From the NCBI GenBank assembly GCA_026129685.1, contig JAHCHO010000001.1, forward strand, positions 124,001-188,000: a DNA stretch of 64,000 nucleotides, in the 5' to 3' direction. Of the stretch, positions 1-9,372 are shown one piece after another; position 1 is the stretch's first letter; every line of letters begins with the position of its first letter. Source of the DNA: Fimbriimonadaceae bacterium. GTDB taxonomy: Bacteria; Armatimonadota; Fimbriimonadia; Fimbriimonadales; Fimbriimonadaceae. A program made the translations under genes and the position numbers. The notes below the pieces were generated by a model that worked only from the letters and a program-made list of their open reading frames with translations, had not been told where the DNA came from and made no database searches.

Positions 1-1
1 C

Positions 2-343
2 GACGCCAAGCCCACGCCACTTGCAGCGACCCCCGCTCCCATCGCGTCCGTTCCGACGCCGGTTCAGCATCGGCTCATCCTGCCGAGCGGCCACCCGTTC
101 GTGCTCGAGGAGGGCACGACGACCGTCGGCCGCGAGTTTGCGAGCACGCTCGCATTCGGCGACGAGTCGAGCGTCTCGCGACGCCATGCCCAACTCGTTC
201 GGTCGGCTGGCCTCGTGACGGTTCGCGATCTGGGCAGCCGCAACGGGACGTTCGTGAACGGCGTCAAGGTGGATGGCGACATCCCTCTCCGGCCGGGCGA
301 CTTCCTGCAGTTCGGCACGGTTCGGTGTCGTTATGAGGTTTGA
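2..343 (+). CDS. FHA-domain protein, 3' fragment
   Basis: Only the C-terminal 113 residues are in the window; the reading frame is open to the left edge. A Pro/Ala/Thr-rich linker is followed by one forkhead-associated (FHA) domain. The phosphothreonine-binding landmarks are visible: VGRE on the first strand, SSVSRRHAQ, and the DLGSRNGTFVNG turn. FHA domains read Ser/Thr phosphorylation, so a signalling or assembly role is likely, but the rest of the protein and its cellular location are unknown. The stop lies 3 nt before the start of a second FHA protein, so the two are almost certainly co-transcribed. The pairing with a membrane-anchored FHA partner suggests both act at the envelope (inference). 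Confidence 0.85.
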   Translation, partial: DAKPTPLAATPAPIASVPTPVQHRLILPSGHPFVLEEGTTTVGREFASTLAFGDESSVSRRHAQLVRSAGLVTVRDLGSRNGTFVNGVKVDGDIPLRPGDFLQFGTVRCRYEV

Positions 344-346
344 TTC

Positions 347-1702
347 ATGACGGCGGTGCTCTTCTTGGCGTTTGCGGGAGGCTTGGCCGGCTTGGTCGCG
401 TGGATGATCATGGAGCCGTCCGCGCCCGCCCACTTTGCCGATCCTCGCTGGGTGCAGTGGAGCGGGATGTTCACGCTTCTCCTCGGTGCGTTGGTGGGCG
501 CAAGCATTGGAGCGGCGTACGGCAAAATGCTCGGGAGCCGGCGGCACCTCCTCAACGGCCTTGGGGGAGGCGTCGTGCTAGGGGCGATCGGTGGTTCGCT
601 CGGCTACCAGATCGGCGGGGCGATCGTAAAGGCCCTGATGCCGATGGCCCTGCAACCCAGTTCTCCGTTGCCGCTGAACGTTCTCGCGAGAACGATCGCC
701 TTCGCCCCCCTGGGCGCGCTCATCGGCGTGGTCATTGGCATCCCCTCGCGATCCAAGGTGCGCGCGGTGCAGGGGCTGATCGGCGGCGCGATCGGCGGCG
801 CGATCGCCGGGGCGACCTTCGACATCGTCAGCATCGTCGTCTCGGCGCCGCGTCTGGCGATGGCGGCCGGCGAAGGAACCGTCGAAATCGGCGGGCCGGG
901 ACGAGCGGTGACGAGCGTGATCATCGGTGCGGCGATCGGCCTGTGCGCGGCGATCTTCGAGCGTCTCGGACGCAAGGCGTGGATTCGGCTCGTGCTCGGG
1001 CGCAACGAGGGCAAGGAGTGGGTCGTGGACACGGGCCAGGCCTACCTCGGTTCGAGCGAGACCGCCCACGTCCCGCTCTTCGGCGACCCGAACGTCATCC
1101 CCTACCACGCGTGCGTCGTGCGGCAAGGCGGCGGCTATTCGCTGGTGGACGGCGGATCGCCCGCCGGGACCTACGTCAACGGACAGCGGGTCGCCCAAGT
1201 GGCCCTCGCGGGCGGCGAGCAGATCCAGATCGGCGGCTTCCTGCTTCAGTTTCTGCTCCGTTCGGGGACGGCCCCCGCCCGTGCGGCAGAGGGTCGGACC
1301 GCACCCATACCGATGTCCCAACCCGTTCAACTCGCCGCGATGGCGCCGACTCCGATCGGGCCTCCGACGACGAGTGCCACGATCTCGGCCTCGGGGATGA
1401 CGGCGGCCACTCCGTCGATGGGAACGCCGACGCTCGTCGCGCTGGACGGTCCCCTCGCCGGCCAGCGATTCCCGGTGTTCGCGATGCTCGAGATGGGGCG
1501 GGAGAGCCGGGCGGTTCCCCTGGGCTTCGACAGCATGGCCTCGCGCCGACACGCGAGTTTTGGCCCGGCTTCCGGTGGTCTTCAGGTTCAGGACCTGGGC
1601 TCGACAAATGGCACTTTCCTGAACGGCCAGCGGGTGACGACCGCCCTCGCGAGGGCCGGGGACGTCGTCCGGGTCGGCGCAACCAGCTTTCGGGTCGAGT
1701 GA
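347..1702 (+). CDS. membrane protein with glycine-zipper segments and two FHA domains
   Basis: This is a 451-residue protein. Residues 1-200 hold an N-terminal membrane segment and then several Gly/Ala-rich hydrophobic stretches with GxxxG spacing (GGAIGGAIAGA is typical), so this half is a glycine-zipper membrane module. Two FHA domains follow: one around residues 215-305 with an imperfect signature (YVNG present, but the Ser-Arg-His core reads PYHACVV), and a canonical one around 360-451 with SRRHASF and DLGSTNGTFLNG. The first FHA may have lost phosphothreonine binding, while the second should retain it. It starts 3 nt after the upstream FHA gene. A scaffold that couples a membrane assembly to Ser/Thr kinase signalling is plausible; no kinase is in view. 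Confidence 0.8.
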   Translation: MTAVLFLAFAGGLAGLVAWMIMEPSAPAHFADPRWVQWSGMFTLLLGALVGASIGAAYGKMLGSRRHLLNGLGGGVVLGAIGGSLGYQIGGAIVKALMPMALQPSSPLPLNVLARTIAFAPLGALIGVVIGIPSRSKVRAVQGLIGGAIGGAIAGATFDIVSIVVSAPRLAMAAGEGTVEIGGPGRAVTSVIIGAAIGLCAAIFERLGRKAWIRLVLGRNEGKEWVVDTGQAYLGSSETAHVPLFGDPNVIPYHACVVRQGGGYSLVDGGSPAGTYVNGQRVAQVALAGGEQIQIGGFLLQFLLRSGTAPARAAEGRTAPIPMSQPVQLAAMAPTPIGPPTTSATISASGMTAATPSMGTPTLVALDGPLAGQRFPVFAMLEMGRESRAVPLGFDSMASRRHASFGPASGGLQVQDLGSTNGTFLNGQRVTTALARAGDVVRVGATSFRVE

Positions 1703-1750
1703 CCCGGCCCGCGACGCGCAGGTTCGTAAGGGCTATCCTGGGTTCGAACC

Positions 1751-3040
1751 ATGGGAACGATGCTGACCCTCTCCTTGGCGTTCACCCTCCTGGGGCCGAA
1801 TCTCGCGCCGACCAAGCCCCTGATGCGCGACTTCATTGGGCTGAACGTGCACACCGTTCTGTTCAAGCCCGACCTCTACGCACCGGTCGCCCGCGTACTC
1901 CGGAACTACCACCCTGTCGAGTGGGACCTCGGTCAAGATCCTGGCCAACCCACCACGTTCCCGATGGCGCGCAACGGCGTGGATTGGGCCTCCCTCTATG
2001 GCGGATGGGCGAAGGCGGGCTACACGATCCACGCGACCCTACAGGTTGAGAGCGTTCCCGCCACCAAGTGGAGCGACCCCGCCAAGCAGGCTTTCGCTTA
2101 CGGCAGAGCCTTCGCGGAGACGTTCGGCCCCTCGGGCAAGGTGCCGTCCATCGCGTCGGTCGAGATCGGGAACGAACCCGTCGAGTTCGACGACGCGACT
2201 TACCGGACGGTGTTCGAGAGCATGGCGAAGGGCGTCCACGCCGGCGATCCGAAACTGAGGATTCTGCCCTGCGCGGTGGCCCTCGGCAAGGAGGACAAGT
2301 ACGCGCGGGACATCGCGGCGCTGAAGGGCCTGGAGGGGCTCTACGACGCCCTGAACCTCCACGTTTACGCGTTCAAGGAGCTTTGGCCCAAGTGGACCCG
2401 CAGTTTCCCCGAGGACCCGTCCATCGACTACCTGAAACGGGTTCGGGCGATGATCGCTTGGCGCAACAAGAACGCATCCGGCAAGCCGGTCTGGGTCACC
2501 GAGTTCGGATGGGACGCGAGCACGCAGTCGCCGCCCGGAACGGGTGAAGGCAGCGGGTTCGTGCAGAACACGGACCTCGAGCAAGCGCGCTACCTCGTCC
2601 GTTCGCTCCTCGTGTTCTCGGCGATGGACGTCGAAAGGGCGTTCGTGTTCTTCTTCAACGACGACGACGCGCCCTCGCTGCACGCGGCGTCGGGAATCAC
2701 CAGGAAGTTCGTGCCCAAGCCTTCTTTTCACGCCCTTGCGCACCTTCAGCAGACTCTGGGCGATTACCGGTTCCACGCCAAGGTAGCCGAAACGCCGAAC
2801 CAAGTCTATGCCTACGAGTACCGCGCCCCGGGGAAGGACGCGGTTCTCGCCGTTTGGTCGCCGACCGGATCGGAGCGTACGGCGGAAGTCAGGCTCAACA
2901 TAGGGAAGCGCAAGGTGGTGCGGGCCGAACGGATGGCCCTCCGGGCGGGCGAACCGGAGCGGGTCGAGGCGAAGGTCCTCTCGGACGGGCGCGTTCTGAT
3001 GGTTGCCGGCGAGTCTCCCATCTTCCTCTGGGTTCGGTGA
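1751..3040 (+). CDS. secreted clan GH-A type glycoside hydrolase
   Basis: This is a 429-residue protein with a short hydrophobic N-terminus that looks like a signal peptide. It has the (beta/alpha)8 glycosidase pattern of clan GH-A. The general acid/base Glu is in VEIGNEP (E142) and the nucleophile Glu in VTEFGWD (E251), at the usual spacing of about 110 residues. A C-terminal beta-sandwich-like stretch (about 345-429) ends in SPIFLWVR. The exact GH family (39-, 5- or 30-like) and the substrate cannot be told by eye. A -10-like TATCCT lies at 1734-1739, 11 nt before the ATG, so the leader would be very short. The gene is followed by an oxidoreductase and isomerase group, which fits a sugar-catabolic neighbourhood. 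Confidence 0.75.
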   Translation: MGTMLTLSLAFTLLGPNLAPTKPLMRDFIGLNVHTVLFKPDLYAPVARVLRNYHPVEWDLGQDPGQPTTFPMARNGVDWASLYGGWAKAGYTIHATLQVESVPATKWSDPAKQAFAYGRAFAETFGPSGKVPSIASVEIGNEPVEFDDATYRTVFESMAKGVHAGDPKLRILPCAVALGKEDKYARDIAALKGLEGLYDALNLHVYAFKELWPKWTRSFPEDPSIDYLKRVRAMIAWRNKNASGKPVWVTEFGWDASTQSPPGTGEGSGFVQNTDLEQARYLVRSLLVFSAMDVERAFVFFFNDDDAPSLHAASGITRKFVPKPSFHALAHLQQTLGDYRFHAKVAETPNQVYAYEYRAPGKDAVLAVWSPTGSERTAEVRLNIGKRKVVRAERMALRAGEPERVEAKVLSDGRVLMVAGESPIFLWVR

Positions 3041-3122
3041 GGCGAGGTCCCAGGTTGGGGTCTCGCCCCAGCGGTCAGAATGGGGATGGTGACGGTAGGT
3101 CCGTCGCAAAGGAGTCGTTGAT

Positions 3123-4262
3123 TTGAGTATCGGTGCCGCCATCATTGGCGCGGGGTTTATGGGCCCCGCCCACCTCGAAGCCCTCCGCCGCCTGAACATC
3201 GACGTGCGCGGCATCCTCGACATCACTCCCGAGAAGTCGCTCGAAGCCGCCGCCAGGATGGGGCTTCGTCAAGGCTATCCGGACTTGGAGGCGCTCCTTG
3301 CGGACGACGCGGTCCAGGCCGTCCACGTCACCTCCCCGAACCGTTGGCACCACGGACACGTCCTCGCGTGCCTTGCCGCCGGAAAACACGTTTTGTGCGA
3401 AAAGCCCCTTTCGATGAACTCCACCCAGTCCGCCGAGTTGGTGGCGAAAGCCGCGTCGACGGACCGGGTCTGCGCGGTGAACTACAACATGCGCTTCTAC
3501 CCACTCTGCCTCGAGGCGAGGGAGAGGGTGCGCTCGGGTCAGATCGGACTGGTCCATGCGATCCAAGGATCCTACGTCCAGGATTGGCTGCTCTTTCCGA
3601 CCGATTACAACTGGCGGGTTCTGGCCGAGGAGGGGGGTTCTCTGCGCGCGGTCGCCGATATCGGCACTCACTGGCTGGACCTCGTCCACTCCATCACCGG
3701 CCTGGAAGTGGCGGGGGTGTTCGCCGAACTGACGACCGTCCACAAGACGCGCCTTCGGCCCACCGGCGAGGTCGAAACGTTCAAGAGCAAGGAATCGGGC
3801 GCACCCGCCGCGACCGAACCGATCGCGATCACGACGGACGACATCGGCGCGATCCTCTTCCGGTTCCGGGGCGGCGCGACGGGTGTCCTGTGGGTTTCGC
3901 AGGTGACCGCCGGCCGCAAGAACCGGCTCACCTTCGAGATCAGCGGCGCCTCGAACGCCCTGTTCTGGGACAGCGAGTCGCCGAACGCTCTTTGGATCGG
4001 CTCGCGAACCGCGCCCAACCAGGTGCTGGTCAAGGACCCGAGCCTGCTTGGCGACCTTGCCCGAACTTCGGTCGGCTATCCGGGCGGTCACGACGAGGGC
4101 TATCCCGACTCCTTCAAGCACAGCTTCAAGGCGTTCTACGCGGCGGTGCGCGGCGACGCGGGCGGCCCTTACGCGACGTTCGAGGACGGCCATCGCGAGG
4201 TCGTCCTCTGCGAGGCGATTCAGCGCAGCGCCGCCACCGGGCAGTGGGTGAGCGTGGCATGA
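3123..4262 (+). CDS. Gfo/Idh/MocA family NAD(P)-dependent oxidoreductase
   Basis: The 379-residue protein has an N-terminal Rossmann motif, GAGFMGPAH, within the first 20 residues, then the family hallmark CEKPLS near residue 94. The C-terminal alpha/beta substrate domain contains DIGTHWLDL, whose Asp and His fit the catalytic positions. Such enzymes oxidise or reduce sugars and inositols in the cytoplasm. The start is a TTG with GGAG at 3111-3114, 8 nt upstream; the TTG just before it is followed by a stop in that frame. The stop overlaps the next ATG (ATGA), so it is translationally coupled to the isomerase-like gene. The pair resembles inositol or uncommon-sugar catabolism, but the substrate is unknown. 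Confidence 0.9.
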   Translation: MSIGAAIIGAGFMGPAHLEALRRLNIDVRGILDITPEKSLEAAARMGLRQGYPDLEALLADDAVQAVHVTSPNRWHHGHVLACLAAGKHVLCEKPLSMNSTQSAELVAKAASTDRVCAVNYNMRFYPLCLEARERVRSGQIGLVHAIQGSYVQDWLLFPTDYNWRVLAEEGGSLRAVADIGTHWLDLVHSITGLEVAGVFAELTTVHKTRLRPTGEVETFKSKESGAPAATEPIAITTDDIGAILFRFRGGATGVLWVSQVTAGRKNRLTFEISGASNALFWDSESPNALWIGSRTAPNQVLVKDPSLLGDLARTSVGYPGGHDEGYPDSFKHSFKAFYAAVRGDAGGPYATFEDGHREVVLCEAIQRSAATGQWVSVA

Positions 4263-5176
4263 AGCTCGGCTTTGTCAGCGCGATCCTGCCCGACCTTACC
4301 CTCGAAGAGGTTTTCGCCTTTGCGGCGGACACGGGTTACGACTGCGTCGAGGTGATGTGCTGGCCCATCGGCAAGGCAGATCGACGCTACGCCGGCGTGA
4401 CCCACCTCGACGTCACTGACTTGGTCTCGGCGGGAGTCGCGCGAGTGCAGCGCCTGGTCGCCGAGACGGGTGTTTCGATCAGCGGCCTCGGTTACTACCC
4501 GAATCCCCTTTCGTCCAATCCGGAGGAAGCCAGAATCGCGGTGGACCACCTTGGGAAGGTTATCGAGGCGAGCGCGGCGTTGGGCGTTCGGGTGGCGAAC
4601 ACGTTCGTCGGCCGCGATCCCGCCAAGACGGTTGAGGCCAACTGGCCCAGATTCCTCGAAACGTGGCGACCGCTGGTCGCCCACGCGGAGACCCTCGGCG
4701 TGAGGATCGGGATCGAGAACTGCCCGATGCTGTTCACGAACGACGAGTGGCCGGGTGGAAAGAACCTCGCCCATTCTCCCGCCGTGTGGAGGCGGATGTT
4801 CGCCGCCATTCCGTCTAAGAATTTTGGGTTGAACTACGATCCATCGCATCTCGTGTGGCAACGAATGGACCCGATTGCCCCGCTATGGGAGTTTCGAGAC
4901 CGGCTCGTCCACGCCCATGCGAAGGACGCGCGGGTGGATGCCCATCGCCTGAACGAAGAAGGAATCCTCGCGACCCCCCTTCAGTACCACACCCCGAAGT
5001 TGCCCGGCCTCGGCGACGTGGATTGGGGCCGGTTCTTCTCCGTCCTTCAGGATTCCGGTTACGGCGGTCCGGTGTGCGTCGAGGTCGAAGACCGCTCGTA
5101 CGAGGGTTCGCTCGAGGGGCGCAAGGCGGCGCTACGCCAGAGTCTGGCGTATCTGCGTAACTTTGTTGCCCGATAG
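4259..5176 (+). CDS. sugar phosphate isomerase/epimerase (xylose isomerase-like TIM barrel)
   Basis: A 305-residue TIM barrel of the AP-endonuclease-2/xylose-isomerase-like superfamily. Metal-ligand candidates are visible in the expected order: the Glu in IGIENCPM, the Asp and His in NYDPSHL, the His pair in LVHAHAKDA, and the Glu in [13 protein letters not shown]. Enzymes of this type isomerise or epimerise keto-sugars or process inositol derivatives. The start at 4259 is fixed by its ATGA overlap with the preceding dehydrogenase and by the typical [17 protein letters not shown] opening; longer upstream frames are shadows of that gene. It lies 14 nt before deoC and is probably in the same transcript. 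Confidence 0.88.
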   Translation: MKLGFVSAILPDLTLEEVFAFAADTGYDCVEVMCWPIGKADRRYAGVTHLDVTDLVSAGVARVQRLVAETGVSISGLGYYPNPLSSNPEEARIAVDHLGKVIEASAALGVRVANTFVGRDPAKTVEANWPRFLETWRPLVAHAETLGVRIGIENCPMLFTNDEWPGGKNLAHSPAVWRRMFAAIPSKNFGLNYDPSHLVWQRMDPIAPLWEFRDRLVHAHAKDARVDAHRLNEEGILATPLQYHTPKLPGLGDVDWGRFFSVLQDSGYGGPVCVEVEDRSYEGSLEGRKAALRQSLAYLRNFVAR

Positions 5177-5190
5177 TTGGAGACAAGACC

Positions 5191-5943
5191 ATGGTCTGGA
5201 CTTACCGCGACTTTGCGAAAATGATCGACCACTCGTTGTTGCACCCTACGATGACGGATGTTGAGATCGCCGACGGTTGCGACCTGGCGCGCCGTTACGA
5301 CGTCGCGACGGCCTGCGTCAAGCCTTATTCGATTGCTCAGGCGGGCGAAATCTTGGCGGGTTCGGACGTTCTCGTGTGCGCGGTGATCGGCTTCCCTCAC
5401 GGGAACTCGACCACCGCCATCAAGGTGGCGGAAGCGCGGGCGGCGGTAACGGCGGGCGCACCGGAGATCGACATGGTCGTCAACGTCGGGAAGGTCCTCG
5501 GTGGCAACTGGCCCTACGTCGCCGACGAGATTCGGGCGATCAACGAGGCGGTCGTCGCGGAAGGCGGACTCCTCAAGGTGATCTTCGAGAACGACTACCT
5601 CGGCGATGCCGAGATCGTCCGCCTCTGCGAAATATGCTCCGAGGTCGAGGTGGCCTACGTGAAGACGTCGACCGGATACGGCTTCGTGAAGCAGAGCAAC
5701 GGCATGTACTCGTACCAGGGGGCGACGGAACATCACCTGCGGCTGATGCGCGCCTATTGCGCCGACACGGTGCGGATCAAGGCGGCGGGGGGGGTGCGGA
5801 CCCTCGATGATTTGATCAAGGTGAAAGGATTGGGAGTTTCACGAATCGGCGCTACCGCGACGCAGACGATGCTCGAGGAGGCCAAGCGGCGCCTTGGCCT
5901 TGCACCCGATGGGGCGCCGGCTGTGCCCCCGCCCGGATACTGA
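5191..5943 (+). CDS. deoC: deoxyribose-phosphate aldolase
   Basis: The 250-residue protein matches class I DeoC along its whole length. The Schiff-base lysine is K158 in YVKTSTGYGF, the proton-relay lysine is K197 in RIKAAGGVRT, and D94 in EIDMVVNVGK completes the active site. It cleaves 2-deoxyribose 5-phosphate to glyceraldehyde 3-phosphate and acetaldehyde, for deoxynucleoside catabolism in the cytosol. It opens with the family's usual IDHSLLHP. The gene follows the sugar isomerase-like gene by 14 nt. The proline-rich tail after residue 238 (PAVPPPGY) is not typical and may simply be an unstructured extension. Confidence 0.97.
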   Translation: MVWTYRDFAKMIDHSLLHPTMTDVEIADGCDLARRYDVATACVKPYSIAQAGEILAGSDVLVCAVIGFPHGNSTTAIKVAEARAAVTAGAPEIDMVVNVGKVLGGNWPYVADEIRAINEAVVAEGGLLKVIFENDYLGDAEIVRLCEICSEVEVAYVKTSTGYGFVKQSNGMYSYQGATEHHLRLMRAYCADTVRIKAAGGVRTLDDLIKVKGLGVSRIGATATQTMLEEAKRRLGLAPDGAPAVPPPGY

Positions 5944-6096
5944 TGGCGCACCCGCCCGGCGAGAGTTGGCGCAAAGCCGCACGGGGTGCGGGACGAGGAG
6001 TTCGCGAACAGGCCGGCTGCGCCCCGAGGTGTTCGCCGAGTACCTCGCTTGGCCTCTGCGGGCGTTTCCACCCTTCGAGGGGGAGGTCGAAGCAGG

Positions 6097-7020
6097 CTAA
6101 CTCCTGCGGACGATGAGCACCGAGCAAGGGGCTTCGGTCGCCACCTCGTAGCTGACGCTTCCGATCAGGAACCGCTCGATGGCACCGTGCCGAGTGGCAC
6201 TCATCACCACCAAATCTGCGTGCGTCCTCTCCGACACCTCGATAATGCCGTGGGCCGGCCGGGCGAGGATCGTTTGAGATTCCACCATGTCGGCCATGCC
6301 CATTAAGGCTTTCGCGGCGTTTTCGGAGATCTTGAAAGCCCGCTTTTCGTCGTCGTCGTAGGCGTCTTCGAACACCGCCGGCTCGATCCCCGCCGGAACG
6401 ACCACCATCGGATGGACGCAGAGCGTCGTGATCTTGTCGAACGCCCCATGGCCGTTTGCCTTGATCCACTCGAGCGTGAGTTCGGACCCGACCGAGCCGT
6501 CGGCGGCCACCAGGACGGTGACCTTCGTCCTCGACTCCAGGCGATTCCAAGCGACGTTCGGGTCCTCGTCCGGACGCGCCCTCGCCACTAGAACCGGGCG
6601 GGGGCAGTGGGCGATAAGCTTGCGCGCGACCGACCCGAGGACCAAGCTGCGGAACGCGCCCTCGCCCCGGCTCCCGACGGCGACGAGGTCGTAGGCTTGT
6701 TCGGCGGCACGGTCGAGGATGGCGTTGCCGGGGTCACCCTCGATCACGGCGGCGCGAGCGTCGAACCCTTGGCTTCGCAGGCGGGCAGCGGATTCCTCCG
6801 CGATCGCCCGGCCGGCTTCCCGCGCCGACTCCCAGAGCGCGGTCGCCTGGTTGGCGATCGCCACGCCGCCCAAAGGGGGCGACATCCCCAGCAGGCCAAA
6901 CGGTGGCGCGACGGCGTGGACGCAATCGACCTTGGCCGAACCATAGACCGGGAGTTTGGGGAGCATCGCCTCGGCGAGTCGCGCGCTCGGAGATCCGTCG
7001 GATGCCAGCAGTACTTTCAT
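6097..7020 (-). CDS. universal stress protein, tandem UspA domains
   Basis: A 307-residue protein of two fused UspA domains (about 1-150 and 155-307). Both carry an ATP-binding style G-x2-G-x9-G-S loop: GSRGEGAFRSLVLGS in the first, and a partly degenerate SATRHGAIERFLIGS in the second. Tandem Usp proteins are cytosolic stress-tolerance factors. The start chosen is the ATG at 7020 (MKVLLASDGS), which opens the first beta strand and overlaps the stop of fahA by 4 bp; the longer frame adds an Arg-rich leader that does not belong to the fold. It is the last gene of a minus-strand unit: unknown 294-aa protein, fahA, usp. Confidence 0.92.
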   Translation of the reverse strand: MKVLLASDGSPSARLAEAMLPKLPVYGSAKVDCVHAVAPPFGLLGMSPPLGGVAIANQATALWESAREAGRAIAEESAARLRSQGFDARAAVIEGDPGNAILDRAAEQAYDLVAVGSRGEGAFRSLVLGSVARKLIAHCPRPVLVARARPDEDPNVAWNRLESRTKVTVLVAADGSVGSELTLEWIKANGHGAFDKITTLCVHPMVVVPAGIEPAVFEDAYDDDEKRAFKISENAAKALMGMADMVESQTILARPAHGIIEVSERTHADLVVMSATRHGAIERFLIGSVSYEVATEAPCSVLIVRRS

Positions 7021-8294
7021 CGCTCGATTCCTGGGGCGGGCGTGACGCGGCCGCGACACTCGCCGAATCCGATTCGGAAACCGTCACCCTGACCATAGCC
7101 GGTCATGACGACCTCGTCTCCATCAATTAGGAATACGCGCGTTTCGCCTGAATCGCCCACCGAAACGGGACGCTCGCCGCGCCAGGCCAGTTCTAGCAAC
7201 GAACCATACGAGTCCGGCGCGTCGCCGCTGATCGTCCCGCTGGCGTAGAGGTCACCCACCTGGACGTTCGTGCCGTTCACGCCTTGGTGGGCCAGTTGCT
7301 GGGCGCACGACCAGTACAGGTGACGGGAGTTTGTGCGCGAGGTCGGGTAGCGCGCGCCCGAGACCTCTAGGTCCACTCCCAGATGCAGGTCGAAATGCCA
7401 GGGAGTCGGCGTCCGCAGGTAGGGAAGGGGCAACGGGTCCTGGGTTGGACCCGCAGTGCGGAAGTAGGAGAGGGCGTCGACCGGAACGACCCACGGGCTC
7501 ACCGTCGTGGCGAACGTCTTGGCGAGGAACGGTCCGAGCGGGGCGTACTCCCACCGCTGGACGTCGCGCGCGGACCAATCGTTGACCAGCGAAAAGCCGA
7601 AGACGAAGTCGCCCGCGTCCGCGATCGCCAACGGCTCGCCCAACGGGTTGGCGCGACCGGTGTAGAAGCCCATCTCCAACTCGAAGTCCAGTTGACGGCT
7701 GGGTCCGAAACTGGGCGGCCCCTCGGCGGCCTTGACGGTCTGGCCGTTGGGCCGACGAATCGGGGTACCGGATACGACGACGCTGGAGGCGCGCCCGTTG
7801 TAGCCCACCGGAAGGTGCTTCCAGTTCGGCAAGAGGGGGTTGTTGGGGTCGCGGAACATCCGGCCGACGTTCGAGGCGTGTTGTTCGCTCGAGTAAAAGT
7901 CGACGAACGCGCCGATCTCAACCGGAAGGTGCAACCTGGCTTCCGCAAGCGGCACGAACGCCGCGCTGGCTAGGATGTCATCGTCCCGCAATCGCGGACA
8001 ACTCGCGTCGAGCAACTCAGCAATCCGTCCGCGCAGTTCCGTCCAGTACGGCCGCCCCCGCGACATCAGGGAGTTCAGCGAGGACCGATGGAACACGTCC
8101 GGCCCGGGTAGGAAACCGGCGTCGAAGAGCACGCTCAGGTCGAGGAGGCGGTCGCCAATCGGCACGCCGACCCGAGGTTCTGGAGTCCGTGCGGTCGAGA
8201 AGATCCCATAGGGCAGGTTTTGGATGGGGAACTCGCAGTCCGCCTCGTAATCCACCCAGCTTCGCCGATCGAGGGGGACGAGGTGCTCGCTCAT
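7017..8294 (-). CDS. fahA: fumarylacetoacetase
   Basis: The 425-residue length suits the bacterial and eukaryotic FahA family. An N-terminal SH3-like domain opens with NLPYGIFST, and a C-terminal FAH fold carries FVDFYSSEQHAS and FELEMGFYTG plus NDWSARD, which supply the Asp/Glu/Glu/Asp calcium ligands and the catalytic His. It hydrolyses fumarylacetoacetate to fumarate and acetoacetate, the last step of tyrosine/homogentisate breakdown. The ATG at 8294 overlaps the stop of the upstream gene by 4 bp. No homogentisate dioxygenase is visible in the window, so the rest of the pathway must be elsewhere. Confidence 0.96.
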   Translation of the reverse strand: MSEHLVPLDRRSWVDYEADCEFPIQNLPYGIFSTARTPEPRVGVPIGDRLLDLSVLFDAGFLPGPDVFHRSSLNSLMSRGRPYWTELRGRIAELLDASCPRLRDDDILASAAFVPLAEARLHLPVEIGAFVDFYSSEQHASNVGRMFRDPNNPLLPNWKHLPVGYNGRASSVVVSGTPIRRPNGQTVKAAEGPPSFGPSRQLDFELEMGFYTGRANPLGEPLAIADAGDFVFGFSLVNDWSARDVQRWEYAPLGPFLAKTFATTVSPWVVPVDALSYFRTAGPTQDPLPLPYLRTPTPWHFDLHLGVDLEVSGARYPTSRTNSRHLYWSCAQQLAHQGVNGTNVQVGDLYASGTISGDAPDSYGSLLELAWRGERPVSVGDSGETRVFLIDGDEVVMTGYGQGDGFRIGFGECRGRVTPAPGIER

Positions 8295-9175
8295 AGAAGC
8301 CCCGCCGCACGCAGGTCGGCGATCGGCTCGTCGATGGAGCACGATCCGATGCTTCGGAACAACTCTCGGGTCGCCTCGAACTGCTCTGCGGTAAGGGCGA
8401 TGTCGCCGTTGCCGCCCATATCGCCGACGAACTCGAAGGGGGCCACACGTTCGAGCACCCGACAGGCTTCCTCGCGGGTGTAGTCGGCGTGGTCGAGAAG
8501 CGCGGTCGCCATCACGACGTTCAAGAACCCGTGCATTGTCGCGGTCTCCGAGCCTGGCCCGTCCGTCGAGTAGACCCCGCGCGCCAAGTGGTGAAGGCCG
8601 GCGGTCATCTTGAACTCGAGGGCCAGATCGACGGCTTCGGCAAGGAAGTCGGCGAGGTCGAGAGCGGTGGGAAAGGCCGCCGCGCGCAGGCCACCGGTTC
8701 GAACCTTGGCCCCCGCTCCGGCGTCGACGAGGGCGTCCATCGCCTCACGCATGGCGTCTCCGCCGATAGGGATCTCGAAGAAGACTTCGATCTCTGGCAG
8801 TTGTCGTCCGACCGACTGGGGGGTAAGGGAGGGGGCGTATGGGCGCTCGTAGGCCTCGATGGCGACCCGGTCGTCCCCCGCGAATTGGGCGATCGCCTCG
8901 GCGTCCCGCTTGAAATCGAGCTTAGGACCTTCATCGACGGTGCCGATCGCCGCGAGTCGCAAGGTCTCCTCCGGGTCGAGGCGCTCCCAAGCTTCGGCAA
9001 CCTCGGCGATCTGGAGTGTGGGACACACGAATCGATCCACGAGGTGCGCGGCGACCAGATCGTCCTCCATCGCTCGGTAGCGGCCAAGCGCCTCCACCAC
9101 CGAGAGCCGGGCGGGTGGGAACAGCCCCGCGTAGTCGAACAGCCCCTCCGAAAGGGAGCGCAGCGCCGCGTTCAT
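8291..9175 (-). CDS. conserved protein of unknown function, first gene of the fahA unit
   Basis: This 294-residue soluble protein was not recognised. There is no signal peptide or membrane segment. The N-terminus FDYAGLFPPARL is distinctive. The body alternates predicted beta strands and helices (VFFEIPIG, AKVRTGG, LEFKMTAGLHH), which would suit a small TIM barrel. AKVRTGG and FKMTAGLHH look like active-site loops with basic residues. A 4-bp overlap with fahA implies tight coupling and a role connected with fumarylacetoacetate or its products (inference). A -10 box sits 6 nt before the ATG, so the transcript is probably leaderless. Confidence 0.75.
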   Translation of the reverse strand: MNAALRSLSEGLFDYAGLFPPARLSVVEALGRYRAMEDDLVAAHLVDRFVCPTLQIAEVAEAWERLDPEETLRLAAIGTVDEGPKLDFKRDAEAIAQFAGDDRVAIEAYERPYAPSLTPQSVGRQLPEIEVFFEIPIGGDAMREAMDALVDAGAGAKVRTGGLRAAAFPTALDLADFLAEAVDLALEFKMTAGLHHLARGVYSTDGPGSETATMHGFLNVVMATALLDHADYTREEACRVLERVAPFEFVGDMGGNGDIALTAEQFEATRELFRSIGSCSIDEPIADLRAAGLL

Positions 9176-9181
9176 GCGGTC

Positions 9182-9187
9182 AGTGTA
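9182..9187 (-). promoter_or_regulatory. -10 box of the fahA unit, leaderless
   Basis: On the minus strand TACACT ends 6 nt before the ATG at 9175. That spacing would place the transcription start at or next to the A of the start codon. No Shine-Dalgarno sequence can fit. No clear -35 element is seen. Confidence 0.5.
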
Positions 9188-9372
9188 TCCGCATTGAAGG
9201 GCCCTGGCCCGTATGGCCCGAACCCCAACTCGCCGAACGATCCATCGCTTGAGGCTGGCTCGCCATGCCTAAGGGGAGGTCCCCGCCCGAAGCTCGGACC
9301 GGCCACATCCGGCCCACACGATAGGATCCATGACGTCGTCCGTGGTTCGCCGGACGGCACAATGGAAACGCA

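Noticed and set aside
1740-1751. GGTTCGAACC resembling a tRNA T-arm
   Set aside because: No acceptor, D or anticodon stem can be built around it, and it lies between two genes with only 48 bp.
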